From Bacteroidota bacterium (lineage in GTDB: Bacteria; Bacteroidota; Bacteroidia; Bacteroidales; Prolixibacteraceae): a stretch of 34,218 nucleotides of DNA. Every line of letters starts with the position of its first letter. Within the stretch, counting starts at the first letter, position 1. Below are positions 1 through 8,400 of the stretch, one piece after another. Position numbers and translations under genes: made by a program. Where the stretch lies: contig JAHEYT010000069.1 in NCBI GenBank assembly GCA_023251455.1, positions 1 through 34,218 of the forward strand. The letters run 5' to 3'. Below the pieces are notes generated by a model that saw nothing but the letters and a program-made list of their open reading frames with translations, was not told the origin of the DNA and searched no databases.

Positions 1-98
1 ATGAAGCCAAAACCAAGATCATGGCAATTATCAATCACGCCAAATCACAACCAAATAACAGTCAATTGATTGTTTATGCAGATGTGGATCCGATGTAG
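1..98 (+). CDS. priA: C-terminal end of probable primosomal protein N' (PriA), partial
   Basis: The window opens inside a gene. Frame 3 stays open from base 3 to a TAG at 96-98 and gives a 31-residue tail ending in YADVDPM. An ending of the form (V/I)DVDPM is what I recall for the C-terminus of Bacteroidota PriA, the helicase that reloads the replisome at stalled forks; the E. coli protein ends in a related DIDP motif. Only this tail is visible, so no helicase or zinc-binding motif can be checked. The gene converges on the acyltransferase next to it with only 9 bases between the stop codons. The identification rests on the short terminal motif and is therefore tentative. Confidence 0.6.
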   Translation, partial: EAKTKIMAIINHAKSQPNNSQLIVYADVDPM

Positions 99-107
99 GC
101 AAAGTCA

Positions 108-995
108 TCATTTCAACGGAATATTTTCGGGACGAGTGTGCTTCCATCGCTTGTGCGACCACAACCATAATTCAGGCCGGCTCCGGATGATTTCTTCGAG
201 AAATTTGGTGTGCGCTTTGGTTACTTCGTACTTTTCGGTCGTTGAAGCATCGTCAAAAAGTTTGGTAAATCCAACTTCGTAGTAGCCTCTCCGAACTTTT
301 TGGATGTCCATGAACACAACAGCCTGTTTGAATTTAGTCGCCATGATTTCTGCTCCCGGGAAAACCGCTGTTTCCTGGTTCAGAAACATCATCCAGTAAT
401 CGGTATCCTTCAACGCGGTTTGATCGGTCAGATAATAAGTGGCTGATAATTGTCTGGTTTTTTCGCGTTCAAGCATGGTGCGTCCAGAGATACGAGCCAT
501 CATCATCTGCATACCTAATCTCGACCGGACTTGCTTCATATATTGGTCAAATGTTTCGTCCTGAATAGGGCGGTAAATCACATTCACCTGATGCCTGATG
601 ATTTTGGGCAAAGCAATGGTCCATTCCCAGTTTCCGTAATGACCCGAAAGCAAGGCAACGCTTTTTCCCTGTGCATATAATTCATTCAGAACTTCAGGAT
701 TTTTGTAACGGAATCGTTTCCTTAATTCGGTTTCGGATATTTGAAAAGCTTTGATCGTTTCAACCACCAAATCAGCGAAATGACGATAAAATTGATGGTC
801 TATTTCTTTTAATTCCTGATCAGTTTTTTCTGGAAATGAGTTTTTTAGATTTTGAACGACCGTATTTTTTCGATAACCGATAACATGATAACAAACGAAA
901 TAAATGAGATCGGCCCAGAGATAAAGAAGCCAGAACGGAGTAAAACCGAGTAGTTTCAGGAGAAATATTCCAATTCGGGCCAGTAATTTCTTCAT
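108..995 (-). CDS. LpxL/HtrB-type lysophospholipid acyltransferase (copy 1)
   Basis: A 295-residue membrane-associated acyltransferase of the LpxL/HtrB family, which adds secondary acyl chains to lipid A or related lipids at the inner membrane. A hydrophobic N-terminal segment (about residues 8-38) should anchor it. The catalytic HX4E motif is HYGNWE at residues 119-124. The family signature WLWSHKRWKH lies near the C-terminus. Length is normal for the family. It lies 30 bases downstream of a paralogue on the same strand, and both probably belong to one transcription unit. The acyl donor and acceptor cannot be told from sequence; in Bacteroidota such proteins may also act on lipids other than lipid A. 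Family assignment is secure, the exact substrate is not. Confidence 0.9.
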   Translation of the reverse strand: MKKLLARIGIFLLKLLGFTPFWLLYLWADLIYFVCYHVIGYRKNTVVQNLKNSFPEKTDQELKEIDHQFYRHFADLVVETIKAFQISETELRKRFRYKNPEVLNELYAQGKSVALLSGHYGNWEWTIALPKIIRHQVNVIYRPIQDETFDQYMKQVRSRLGMQMMMARISGRTMLEREKTRQLSATYYLTDQTALKDTDYWMMFLNQETAVFPGAEIMATKFKQAVVFMDIQKVRRGYYEVGFTKLFDDASTTEKYEVTKAHTKFLEEIIRSRPELWLWSHKRWKHTRPENIPLK

Positions 996-1025
996 TGCTC
1001 AAATTTATTGTCGAAGGTTTTCAGC

Positions 1026-1922
1026 CTATCTTTCGTACATCTCAATATTTGCCGGACGTTTGTGTTTCCACCGGCGGTGCGACCACAACCAATATTCAGG
1101 CTCAGCTTTGATAATCTCTTCCAGTTTTGTGACATAAGCCATCATAATGTCTTCAGGCTTAACCGTTGCAGGATTTTCAATAAGCTTGTAATGGAAAACT
1201 TCGTAGCGGCTGCGGCCAACCTTTCGGGTGTGATGCATAATTACCGGTTGATTTGTTTTTATCGCAATTTTCATGGGCCCGGCAAAAAAAGCGGTTTCCT
1301 GATTGAGAAATGTTGTCCAGAATTGGGAATTAGCCGGAGGAGTCTGGTCGGCGGCTAACATCAATCCGCCAGGTCGTTCAGCATTGTTAAACGATAGCGC
1401 TGTTCTCACAGAATGATTAACTGGTATGGATAGGGCACCAAATCGCTCACGGGTTTGAAGCAGAAATTTTTCAAAATTTTTGTTTGTCCTCACTGGATTA
1501 TAAACCACCAGAAACTGAGATTTAATAAACCGTTGCATCGATCCGCTCCATTCCCAGTTGTTGTGATGCATTCCAAGAACTATGATGCTTTTACCCTGGT
1601 TGTAATACTCTTCATAAATATCCAGATTGTGAACTTTAAGCCGGTCATCAATTTGCTTCTCGGTCATCCGGCTAAATTTGATGGTTTCAAGTCCAATATC
1701 GCTCAGGTGATGATAAAATTTCTTGGTAATCTTCCGGATTTCTTCAGGACTTTTTTCAGGAAACGACCGAACAAGGTTTTCGTGAACCACTTTCCGGCGA
1801 TAGCCAACGATGTAATAAAGAAATACATAGAAAATATCGGCAAGGCCAAAGATTACCCAAAAAGGAAGACGTGCAGTTAATTTACACAAGACAACAACAA
1901 AACGATCACCAAACGAATTCAT
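1026..1922 (-). CDS. LpxL/HtrB-type lysophospholipid acyltransferase (copy 2)
   Basis: Paralogue of the adjacent downstream gene, 298 residues from the start chosen here. The frame is open to an ATG at 1955, but I prefer the ATG at 1922. With it, the HX4E motif (first His of HHNNWE) falls at residues 119-124, exactly as in the neighbour, and the N-terminal segments (PFWVIFGLAD against PFWLLYLWAD) align without extra residues. In addition a -7-like promoter element (1944-1951) lies just upstream of 1922 and would exclude the longer start. The C-terminal WLWSHRRWKH signature is present. The two copies have clearly diverged, which suggests different acyl chains or acceptor positions rather than a recent duplication. 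The downstream paralogue starts 30 bases after its stop. Confidence 0.9.
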   Translation of the reverse strand: MNSFGDRFVVVLCKLTARLPFWVIFGLADIFYVFLYYIVGYRRKVVHENLVRSFPEKSPEEIRKITKKFYHHLSDIGLETIKFSRMTEKQIDDRLKVHNLDIYEEYYNQGKSIIVLGMHHNNWEWSGSMQRFIKSQFLVVYNPVRTNKNFEKFLLQTRERFGALSIPVNHSVRTALSFNNAERPGGLMLAADQTPPANSQFWTTFLNQETAFFAGPMKIAIKTNQPVIMHHTRKVGRSRYEVFHYKLIENPATVKPEDIMMAYVTKLEEIIKAEPEYWLWSHRRWKHKRPANIEMYER

Positions 1923-1943
1923 ACAGGTTGAAATTGAGAGCTG

Positions 1944-1951
1944 CAAATTTA
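1944..1951 (-). promoter_or_regulatory. Bacteroidota -7-like element upstream of the acyltransferase pair
   Basis: On the minus strand this reads TAAATTTG, a full match to the TAnnTTTG -7 consensus of the Bacteroidota primary sigma factor. It lies 21 bases upstream of the ATG at 1922. I see no convincing TTTG at -33. It matters because it argues against the alternative ATG at 1955. Confidence 0.4.
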
Positions 1952-1990
1952 ACAAAAACCACCTTGCAGCATTAGAAAAAGATGATGAAA

Positions 1991-2857
1991 TTAAAATACA
2001 GGACGGGCAATCATGATCCCGCTGTTTTTCGATTGTGGTTTGAGGAAATCGGTAATCGGACCATCTGAAATCAGCACTTTTTTGCCGCTTAATGGGGCGT
2101 GAAGCAGGAGAAACTCGTTGCCTTTCTGTATGATTATCCCGACATGATTTACATCAACGCCATCAATGGAACTGGTAAGTGCAATGATATCTCCATCTTG
2201 CAGATATTTATATAGATTCGCAATATTGGACTTTGGAAAGTACATGAATCCTGTTTTGGTAAGCATCTGTTCCTGTTGAGCAATTGCTGGAATCAACTCC
2301 GGATGTTCCTTAAGAACTGGGTAATCTGCCGGATGAGTACTCATGTAATTGATGGTTTTATCTGATTTCACACCATTTTGATTAACCAACCCACTAACAA
2401 TGCCTCTGGTATTGTTGTTTTGTATCCATTCACTAAAATAATGTAGCCTCGACGGATATTGGTTGCGAACGCCATCACGGTACCGTATTTTTTGAAGTTC
2501 GGCTACAAACGATTCAAAGTCTTTCTTTTTCAATTTTACAGTTCTTGCCAGCGCCAGGGTACTTTCGGCAAAGGTTGTACAATCCAGTTGTCGGAGATTG
2601 ATAACCAACTTTTCTTCCAGCCCGTTTTCAAGTGTTGCAGCAACATAAGGTGTTTCCAGAAAAGATAGCCCGATTTTGACCACAAGGTCAGCAATAGGTA
2701 AACTGGCATCTGAAGAAAAAGTACTTAGTTTATCTTCAGCTATTTGTTTGTCTTCTTGCTGAAAAAGACACTCTTTCATATTTACCTGTGATTTAGCATG
2801 GTAACTACTCAGGCCAAATGAAAGAATTATAAGTAATACCCAAATTTTACTATTCAT
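1991..2857 (-). CDS. DUF1460 protein, secreted N-acetylmuramoyl-L-alanine amidase-like
   Basis: A 288-residue exported protein with an N-terminal signal peptide (about residues 1-23). The DUF1460 family adopts an NlpC/P60-like cysteine-peptidase fold and is thought to cleave cell-wall peptides or the muramyl-alanine amide bond in the periplasm. Visible family motifs are LDCTTFAE (catalytic Cys at 93), YPSRLHYFSEW (134-144) and DVNHVGI (His 238). Length is normal. It lies upstream of the acyltransferase pair on the same strand with a gap of 68 bases, and the three could form a small envelope-maintenance operon. Function in peptidoglycan recycling or remodelling is family knowledge; the exact bond cut is inferred. 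Confidence 0.88.
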   Translation of the reverse strand: MNSKIWVLLIILSFGLSSYHAKSQVNMKECLFQQEDKQIAEDKLSTFSSDASLPIADLVVKIGLSFLETPYVAATLENGLEEKLVINLRQLDCTTFAESTLALARTVKLKKKDFESFVAELQKIRYRDGVRNQYPSRLHYFSEWIQNNNTRGIVSGLVNQNGVKSDKTINYMSTHPADYPVLKEHPELIPAIAQQEQMLTKTGFMYFPKSNIANLYKYLQDGDIIALTSSIDGVDVNHVGIIIQKGNEFLLLHAPLSGKKVLISDGPITDFLKPQSKNSGIMIARPVF

Positions 2858-3194
2858 ATCATATGATTTTATTCGAATTGATAAAGTTAGAAAAGTTTGT
2901 GTAATCCGTGTAAAATCGATGACTAGATTTGAATTTGGCAGAAAATCAAATAGCCGATGGATTAATTTAGACTTGTTTTATAACATGTTTTGGTTAATTC
3001 AGTCTTAAGTTATTGCTGATTATGCCAACCGAAAGTATTACAGTTCAGAGAGAAAGACGTTTTTTTAATTTAAGCTTGAATTGGATGAGTTGGTTTGTAT
3101 CTACTTGAATATTTGAGGATAAACAGTGCGCCGCCCTTTATAATTTGTATCTTTGCACCTACTTTTAAGGGATGTTTAATGTTAATTAATTGGT
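2858..3194. other. Intergenic region between divergent genes
   Basis: These 337 bases lie between the divergent DUF1460 and C1 peptidase genes. I see no open frame worth calling and no RNA gene. The only recognisable element is a -7-like motif near the right end, in front of the peptidase gene. The rest is AT-rich and without clear repeats. Confidence 0.6.
3149..3156 (+). promoter_or_regulatory. Bacteroidota -7-like element for the C1 peptidase gene
   Basis: TATCTTTG followed by CACC matches TAnnTTTG and resembles the element in front of the sensor-kinase gene at 11395. It lies 38 bases upstream of the ATG. No TTTG is seen at the -33 position. Confidence 0.4.
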
Positions 3195-4406
3195 ATGTAT
3201 AAATTAAGAAATCTTTTCCTTGTAGGGTTGGTGCTGACATCGTTCACCGTTTCAGCTCAGGATGAAAAAAAAGTTGAGGAAGAAGAAAAAGGTTATCAGT
3301 TTACTGCAATTAAAGAAGTTCCCTGTACTTCGGTTAAAGATCAATACCGCTCCGGAACCTGCTGGTCGTTTTCTGGACTGGGATTTTTGGAAGCCGAGAT
3401 GCTGCGCATGGGAAAACCTGCCGTCGATCTTTCTGAAATGTTCATTGTTTACCATGCTTATTCAGACAAGGCCATTAAATACGTCAGGTTGCATGGAAAT
3501 CTGAATTTTGGCGCTGGTGGTGCATTTCACGATGTTACCAATGCGATTAAAAAATACGGAATTGTTCCGGAAGAAATTTATAACGGACTGAACTATGGTG
3601 AAGAAAAACATGTTCACGGCGAACTTGACCGGACTTTACTTGATCAGGTAAAAGTTGTGGTTGACAATTCGAATAAAAAACCCACAACAGTTTGGCACGA
3701 AGCATTCGACGGAATTCTGGATACTTATTTAGGCAAATTGCCTGAAAAGTTTAAGTTCGAAGGTAAAGATTATACCCCGCAGAGTTATGCGCAGGAAGTG
3801 GTCGGCCTGAACATGGATGACTATGTTGAAGTTACTTCCTACACTACTCATCCTTTTTATACCAAATTTATCCTTGAAGTTCCTGATAACTGGTCGTGGG
3901 ATGAAGTGTACAATGTGCCTGTAAATGAAATGGAAGAAATAATCGACAACGCAATTAATACCGGTTATACAATTGCCTGGGCTGCCGATGTGAGCGAAAA
4001 AGGATTCTCAACTTCGAAAAAAGGCGTAGCCGTTATTCCTGAATTGAACAAAGCCGACATGAGTGATGCTGAGATTGCCAAATGGGAAAAAATGAATGAG
4101 AAGGACAAAAATGAAGAGCTGTATAAGTTAACTAAACCAAGTACAGAAAGAATTATTTCTCAGGAAATGCGTCAGATCGACTATGATAATTACCAGACAA
4201 CTGACGATCATGGAATGTTGATTGTTGGAACAGCAAAAGACCAGATCGGAAATATGTATTACAAAGTAAAAAACTCATGGGGTGATTACAACGACTTCGG
4301 TGGTTACTTTTACGCATCGAAACCCTATGTGCAATTTAAGACCATGTCGATTATGGTACACAAAGATGCCATTCCAAAGAACATCCGAAAGAAACTAAAT
4401 CTGTAA
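3195..4406 (+). CDS. Secreted C1-family cysteine peptidase (aminopeptidase C / bleomycin hydrolase-like)
   Basis: A 403-residue papain-fold peptidase of the bleomycin hydrolase/PepC branch. The triad is visible: Gln50 and Cys56 in QYRSGTCWSFSG, His339 in DDHGMLIVG and Asn360 in KNSWGDY. A signal peptide (about residues 1-21, ending VSAQ) puts it in the periplasm or outside the cell, unlike the cytoplasmic PepC of Firmicutes. A charged stretch rich in Lys and Glu follows the signal. Secreted members of this branch are common in Bacteroidota and are thought to trim peptides. The gene is monocistronic: it has its own -7-like motif and is closed by a strong terminator 5 bases after the stop. Confidence 0.92.
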   Translation: MYKLRNLFLVGLVLTSFTVSAQDEKKVEEEEKGYQFTAIKEVPCTSVKDQYRSGTCWSFSGLGFLEAEMLRMGKPAVDLSEMFIVYHAYSDKAIKYVRLHGNLNFGAGGAFHDVTNAIKKYGIVPEEIYNGLNYGEEKHVHGELDRTLLDQVKVVVDNSNKKPTTVWHEAFDGILDTYLGKLPEKFKFEGKDYTPQSYAQEVVGLNMDDYVEVTSYTTHPFYTKFILEVPDNWSWDEVYNVPVNEMEEIIDNAINTGYTIAWAADVSEKGFSTSKKGVAVIPELNKADMSDAEIAKWEKMNEKDKNEELYKLTKPSTERIISQEMRQIDYDNYQTTDDHGMLIVGTAKDQIGNMYYKVKNSWGDYNDFGGYFYASKPYVQFKTMSIMVHKDAIPKNIRKKLNL

Positions 4407-4411
4407 CATAT

Positions 4412-4440
4412 AAACCTCGCTGACCCGGCGAGGTTTTTTT
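4412..4440 (+). terminator. Rho-independent terminator after the C1 peptidase gene
   Basis: A perfect 9-bp stem, AAACCTCGC (4412-4420) with GCGAGGTTT (4428-4436), has a 7-base loop and runs straight into a T tract (4434-4440). It begins 5 bases after the stop codon. Confidence 0.92.
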
Positions 4441-4472
4441 ATTTTAAATAATCAGGTGTATTCGCCCTTTTG

Positions 4473-4480
4473 TATATTTG
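4473..4480 (+). promoter_or_regulatory. Bacteroidota -7-like element for the following gene
   Basis: TATATTTG, a full match to TAnnTTTG, lies between the preceding terminator and the GTG start at 4525. No -33 TTTG is clear. Confidence 0.35.
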
Positions 4481-4524
4481 GCACACGAAATGAATAACCA
4501 ATTTATTGAAATAAATATTTTCGA

Positions 4525-5415
4525 GTGAAACGAATAATCCTATTTTTCTTTTGCACCATCCCATTGCTTTCGTTTTCAGAGGAAGACTTTATGTGGTGGA
4601 ATATCATACATGGTTGGGAACTTGGAATGCCGGGCTGGCGCAATATGATACACATTACGCCCGGTTATTTGGGGCCAAATGCACTTCCTGTGCCTGAAAT
4701 GAAGAAAGGAGTTGTTCCTACAGGCGCAAACTATGAATTTGGTCTTGACTTTTATTTTCAGAAGGGTGACCCTACCCAGGATATCTCCGGAAAATATTAC
4801 CGTTCGTTTGCTGAAGGTAAGATTGCCATCGAATTATATGGTGTTATCGCAGAGCATTATGCAATGTCGGATTCTGTTCGCGATGAGCGTATTGCACGCG
4901 ATTTCGACGGAAAGGGAATTGCTATTGGCGATTTATACTTTTCAACACTCATTCAATTGGTAAAAGATCGAAAATTTCCGGATACCATGGTTCGTATGAC
5001 CGGAAGAACGGCATCGGGCGGCCATTTGGATGCAGCCAGGCATGCCGATAGTCCGGGCTATTTTTTCGATTTTAGCTTCTCGAAAAATTATGCCTGCCGG
5101 AATGAAAAGATGTCGTTGATGCCTTTTGCTTCGTTCGGATTTTACTCCTGGCAAACCAACGACGAATTAAACTTGCAAAACGATGCTTTTATGTATGGGG
5201 CAGGAGCCGACCTTAAATATTCAGGCTGGACTTTTACAAATTCTATTTCAGGATATACAGGTTATAAACATGAACGCGATAAACCTATGGTTTACACTTT
5301 TGATCTGACTCATAAACTGAAGAAGAATTCAATCAGGCTGCAATATCTCTATGGTATTCGCGACTGGAAATACCAGTCTGTCAAGCTGTCTTATATCATA
5401 AACCTCAGGAAATAG
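4525..5415 (+). CDS. Exported protein of unknown function, probable outer-membrane beta-barrel
   Basis: A 296-residue protein with a signal peptide (about residues 1-18, cleavage near LSFSEE). The start is GTG at 4525; no in-frame ATG lies before the signal sequence. The second half alternates hydrophobic and polar residues with many aromatics (for example FASFGFYSW and VKLSYIINLRK at the end). That is the pattern of transmembrane beta strands, and the final strand ends close to the C-terminus as in outer-membrane barrels. The early part has the tryptophan-rich segment FMWWNIIHGWELGMPGW. I do not recognise a named family. The gene stands alone, behind its own -7-like motif, and converges on the giant AsmA-like gene. 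Location in the outer membrane is inferred from composition only. Confidence 0.75.
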   Translation: MKRIILFFFCTIPLLSFSEEDFMWWNIIHGWELGMPGWRNMIHITPGYLGPNALPVPEMKKGVVPTGANYEFGLDFYFQKGDPTQDISGKYYRSFAEGKIAIELYGVIAEHYAMSDSVRDERIARDFDGKGIAIGDLYFSTLIQLVKDRKFPDTMVRMTGRTASGGHLDAARHADSPGYFFDFSFSKNYACRNEKMSLMPFASFGFYSWQTNDELNLQNDAFMYGAGADLKYSGWTFTNSISGYTGYKHERDKPMVYTFDLTHKLKKNSIRLQYLYGIRDWKYQSVKLSYIINLRK

Positions 5416-5473
5416 TTTGGAGTGACCTAAAGTGCCTAAAATTCGGAGTAAAACAACTTTCGGTATTTAAAAC

Positions 5474-8400
5474 TTACTTACTTTCTTCCGGTTTGTTTTC
5501 CTTTATCCCCAATGTATTTCGGATTCCGCTGAATATTGATTTCCACCAGTAATTCAAAACTGAGCGTTTCTGATCTCTTTGGAAATTTATTTCATCCGGA
5601 AGAAGTTCTTTACCACGAGGATTTTTAGCTCTTAACATCAAACTATTTGCTAAAAAGCTGGCAAATTTGGCTTCTTTGGCATTTCCATCTTTCATTTCCA
5701 GAACCGAAATTTTAAGATCGTCGTACCCGAAAAACAACTGCCCGTTTGCACTGGTCTGATTAGCCGAAAACTCAAACTGAAAACGATTAACTTTTCCCGA
5801 TCGTATTGAAACCAATGCCAATGGCTCCAGTACCGGATTCAAAATCCGCATATTAAACTGGCTCAGGCTCCCTTTGGCGCTAAATAAATTATCCGCATGG
5901 TTCATTCGGTAATTCATGCTAACTTTTAGCTGACTGGAATCCTGAATCGTTGCAGTTCCATCCAGATTAATATCAGGAATTACACCATTTGAAGCCTTTA
6001 CATTGGTAAACGGCATTAAGCGTGTTCGTATGTTCGAAAAACGAATTTTTCCTTCCAAATCGCCCGATGGGGTTCGTTCTGAATATGAAACTTGTGAGTT
6101 TGCCATAACGAGTGAGTCAACCGAAATGGGAATTTTTAATGATTTGATCATATCCTGTAACATTTTCGGTCGTCGAGTTTCGTCGAATGGCAATTGTTTG
6201 TCGCGATAAATATCCATATTTAACCCATTAATCATCAGAAATTTGCCTGCCAGTTCTTCTTTGTCGAACCATCGCCGGATGTTGGGTTGCGAAATACATA
6301 CCGAATCAATTTTCCCGGTAAAATAGTCGGATTGAAAACCTACTTGTTTTTGATGGTTGTCCTTGCTGAAATTTGGAATGATACGGATGTCTTTTGCAGT
6401 AACCCGATTATTGCCAGAAGAATAGGAGGTTTCACCAATGCTAAACTGGTATAATTTAGTTTGTTTTTTTAGGTTTGGAATTCGGAATGAAAAATCGGCT
6501 GAATGCATAAACCCTTGTGATGGTTTATTTTCAATTCTTACTTTGATCAGCTTCAGGCTTACTTTTTCCTGAAGTTTCTTTTGCCCGTTTTTGAAAACAG
6601 TAATACTGGCATCATTTACATTCAACGATTTAGACGAAAATACATCGGCAAAACTTTCGAAATGAGGATATAAATTAAGCTTGAAAGGATTTAATCTGAT
6701 TGAATCTTTGGCATTGTTAAAGAGCTGGAAAGATGGCTTTTCAACGACAATCGACTCGAAGAAGAACTGATCATTTTTATACGCATTGTCCATGTCAAGA
6801 CCATTCAGAACGAGTGTTGGGATTTGAAGTTCAAACTGATCTTCTTTATTGCTAATCGTTTTTGGTTTCACAACCAGATTTTTGGACAGAATTCGACGAT
6901 CGCTGGTCGAAAAAATTAACTCATCGATACTGAATTGCTGATTTTTATCCTTTGGCGTAAATTTAAACTGAATCAAGTTGCCGGTATAATCACCACTTTT
7001 AAATTCAGGCCTTCCTGCATTTCCATCTTTCTGAATGAGAATATTTTGAGCGGCCATCTTAATTTCCGACTGCACCATCAAATAAGGCTTCGTTCCAATC
7101 TCCGAAAAAACCTTCAACGATCCATCGTTCAACGTAAACTTCCGCACGGCAATCGATTCAATCTCTTTCGGCAATGGGAATGTTATTTCTTTAATGTCCT
7201 TAACATCAGTTTTTTTCTTCTTTTGATATAGCTTTATGTCGGGAGCAGTAATCATCAGGTTATCAGCGTCAATCATACGATCGAAATAGAATCTCTCCAT
7301 ATCAATTCCTTTGATTCTGATCTCCGGGATAGCGAGCTGAATATTCCATGAAATGGACGAAAAGTCTTTGCTTGTTGTTTCGGGGTAAAGCTTGGCATTC
7401 AGAACAAATATCTCTTTTCGGCGGGTTGAGAAGCCAACTTCGCCAGCCTTTAAAACATGAACATTGTCGGAAAGACGAATCAGGTGGTCGCGTACCGAAA
7501 AATCGACAAATTCCGAGAAAAGGAGTTTTTTTTGATTGAACTGATCTTCGTTGATCTGCATATTATCCAGCTTCATACTGAATTGATTGTCCAATGAAAT
7601 TGTTTTATCTTTTTTGCTGTGATTAATCAGCCGAATCGTTCCATCAGGAATTTCTACAGTATTTATATGTATGTCATCCAGATAGTTGGAAATTAATCGG
7701 AACAGATCTTCGAAATCGGGTTTTGGTTTCAATTGTTTCAGGAGCGCAAAATTTTCGTAATAAATCTGGGGCGTATTGATGCTCAACGTATCGACAGACA
7801 ATTTTTTGTTGAAGAAGGCATTGTGAAAATCAGCATTCGACAATGATAATTCAGGAATGGTAAATTCGTATAATTCCGAGCGGCTATATTGTTTGAGCAA
7901 CTCTTCCATGTTTTCTTTCGAAACCGGGAACAGATGCAGGTTCTGAAGTTTAGCCAGTTTCTTGCGTGACGAAATAGACAGGTTGTCGATGGTAAGTTTA
8001 TGCAGCTGATCGGCCAAGTGCATCTGATAATTGTTGAATTCCAGTTCAATCTGGTTGGCGAAAAACAAACGATCTGTTCTCTGGACGCTGATTTCATCCA
8101 ACGCAAATCCACTCAGTTGCAGCTTAATCGCTGATTCGATATTACCTGTCTGAATAACACCCGTTTTATTGACTAACTGGAGCTTTCCCTTCTGAACCAC
8201 AACCTGATTCGCGTATATTCCTTTGATGTAGCTGGATATTAATTTATAAACGAAACTGTAATTTTCGGGTTCTGATTTTTCTGCTGACGCAGTATTCTGA
8301 ATCAATTTAACTTCAGGATTAAAAATATTAATTCGCTGAAAAAGAAACCGTTTCTGGTGAAATGCTTTTTTGAAATTAAACTGATCGAGCCTTACACTAT

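Noticed and set aside
1923..1955. Longer start (ATG at 1955) for the second acyltransferase
   Set aside because: A -7-like element lies inside this extension, and the extra 11 residues have no counterpart in the paralogue, whose catalytic residues align exactly with the shorter form.
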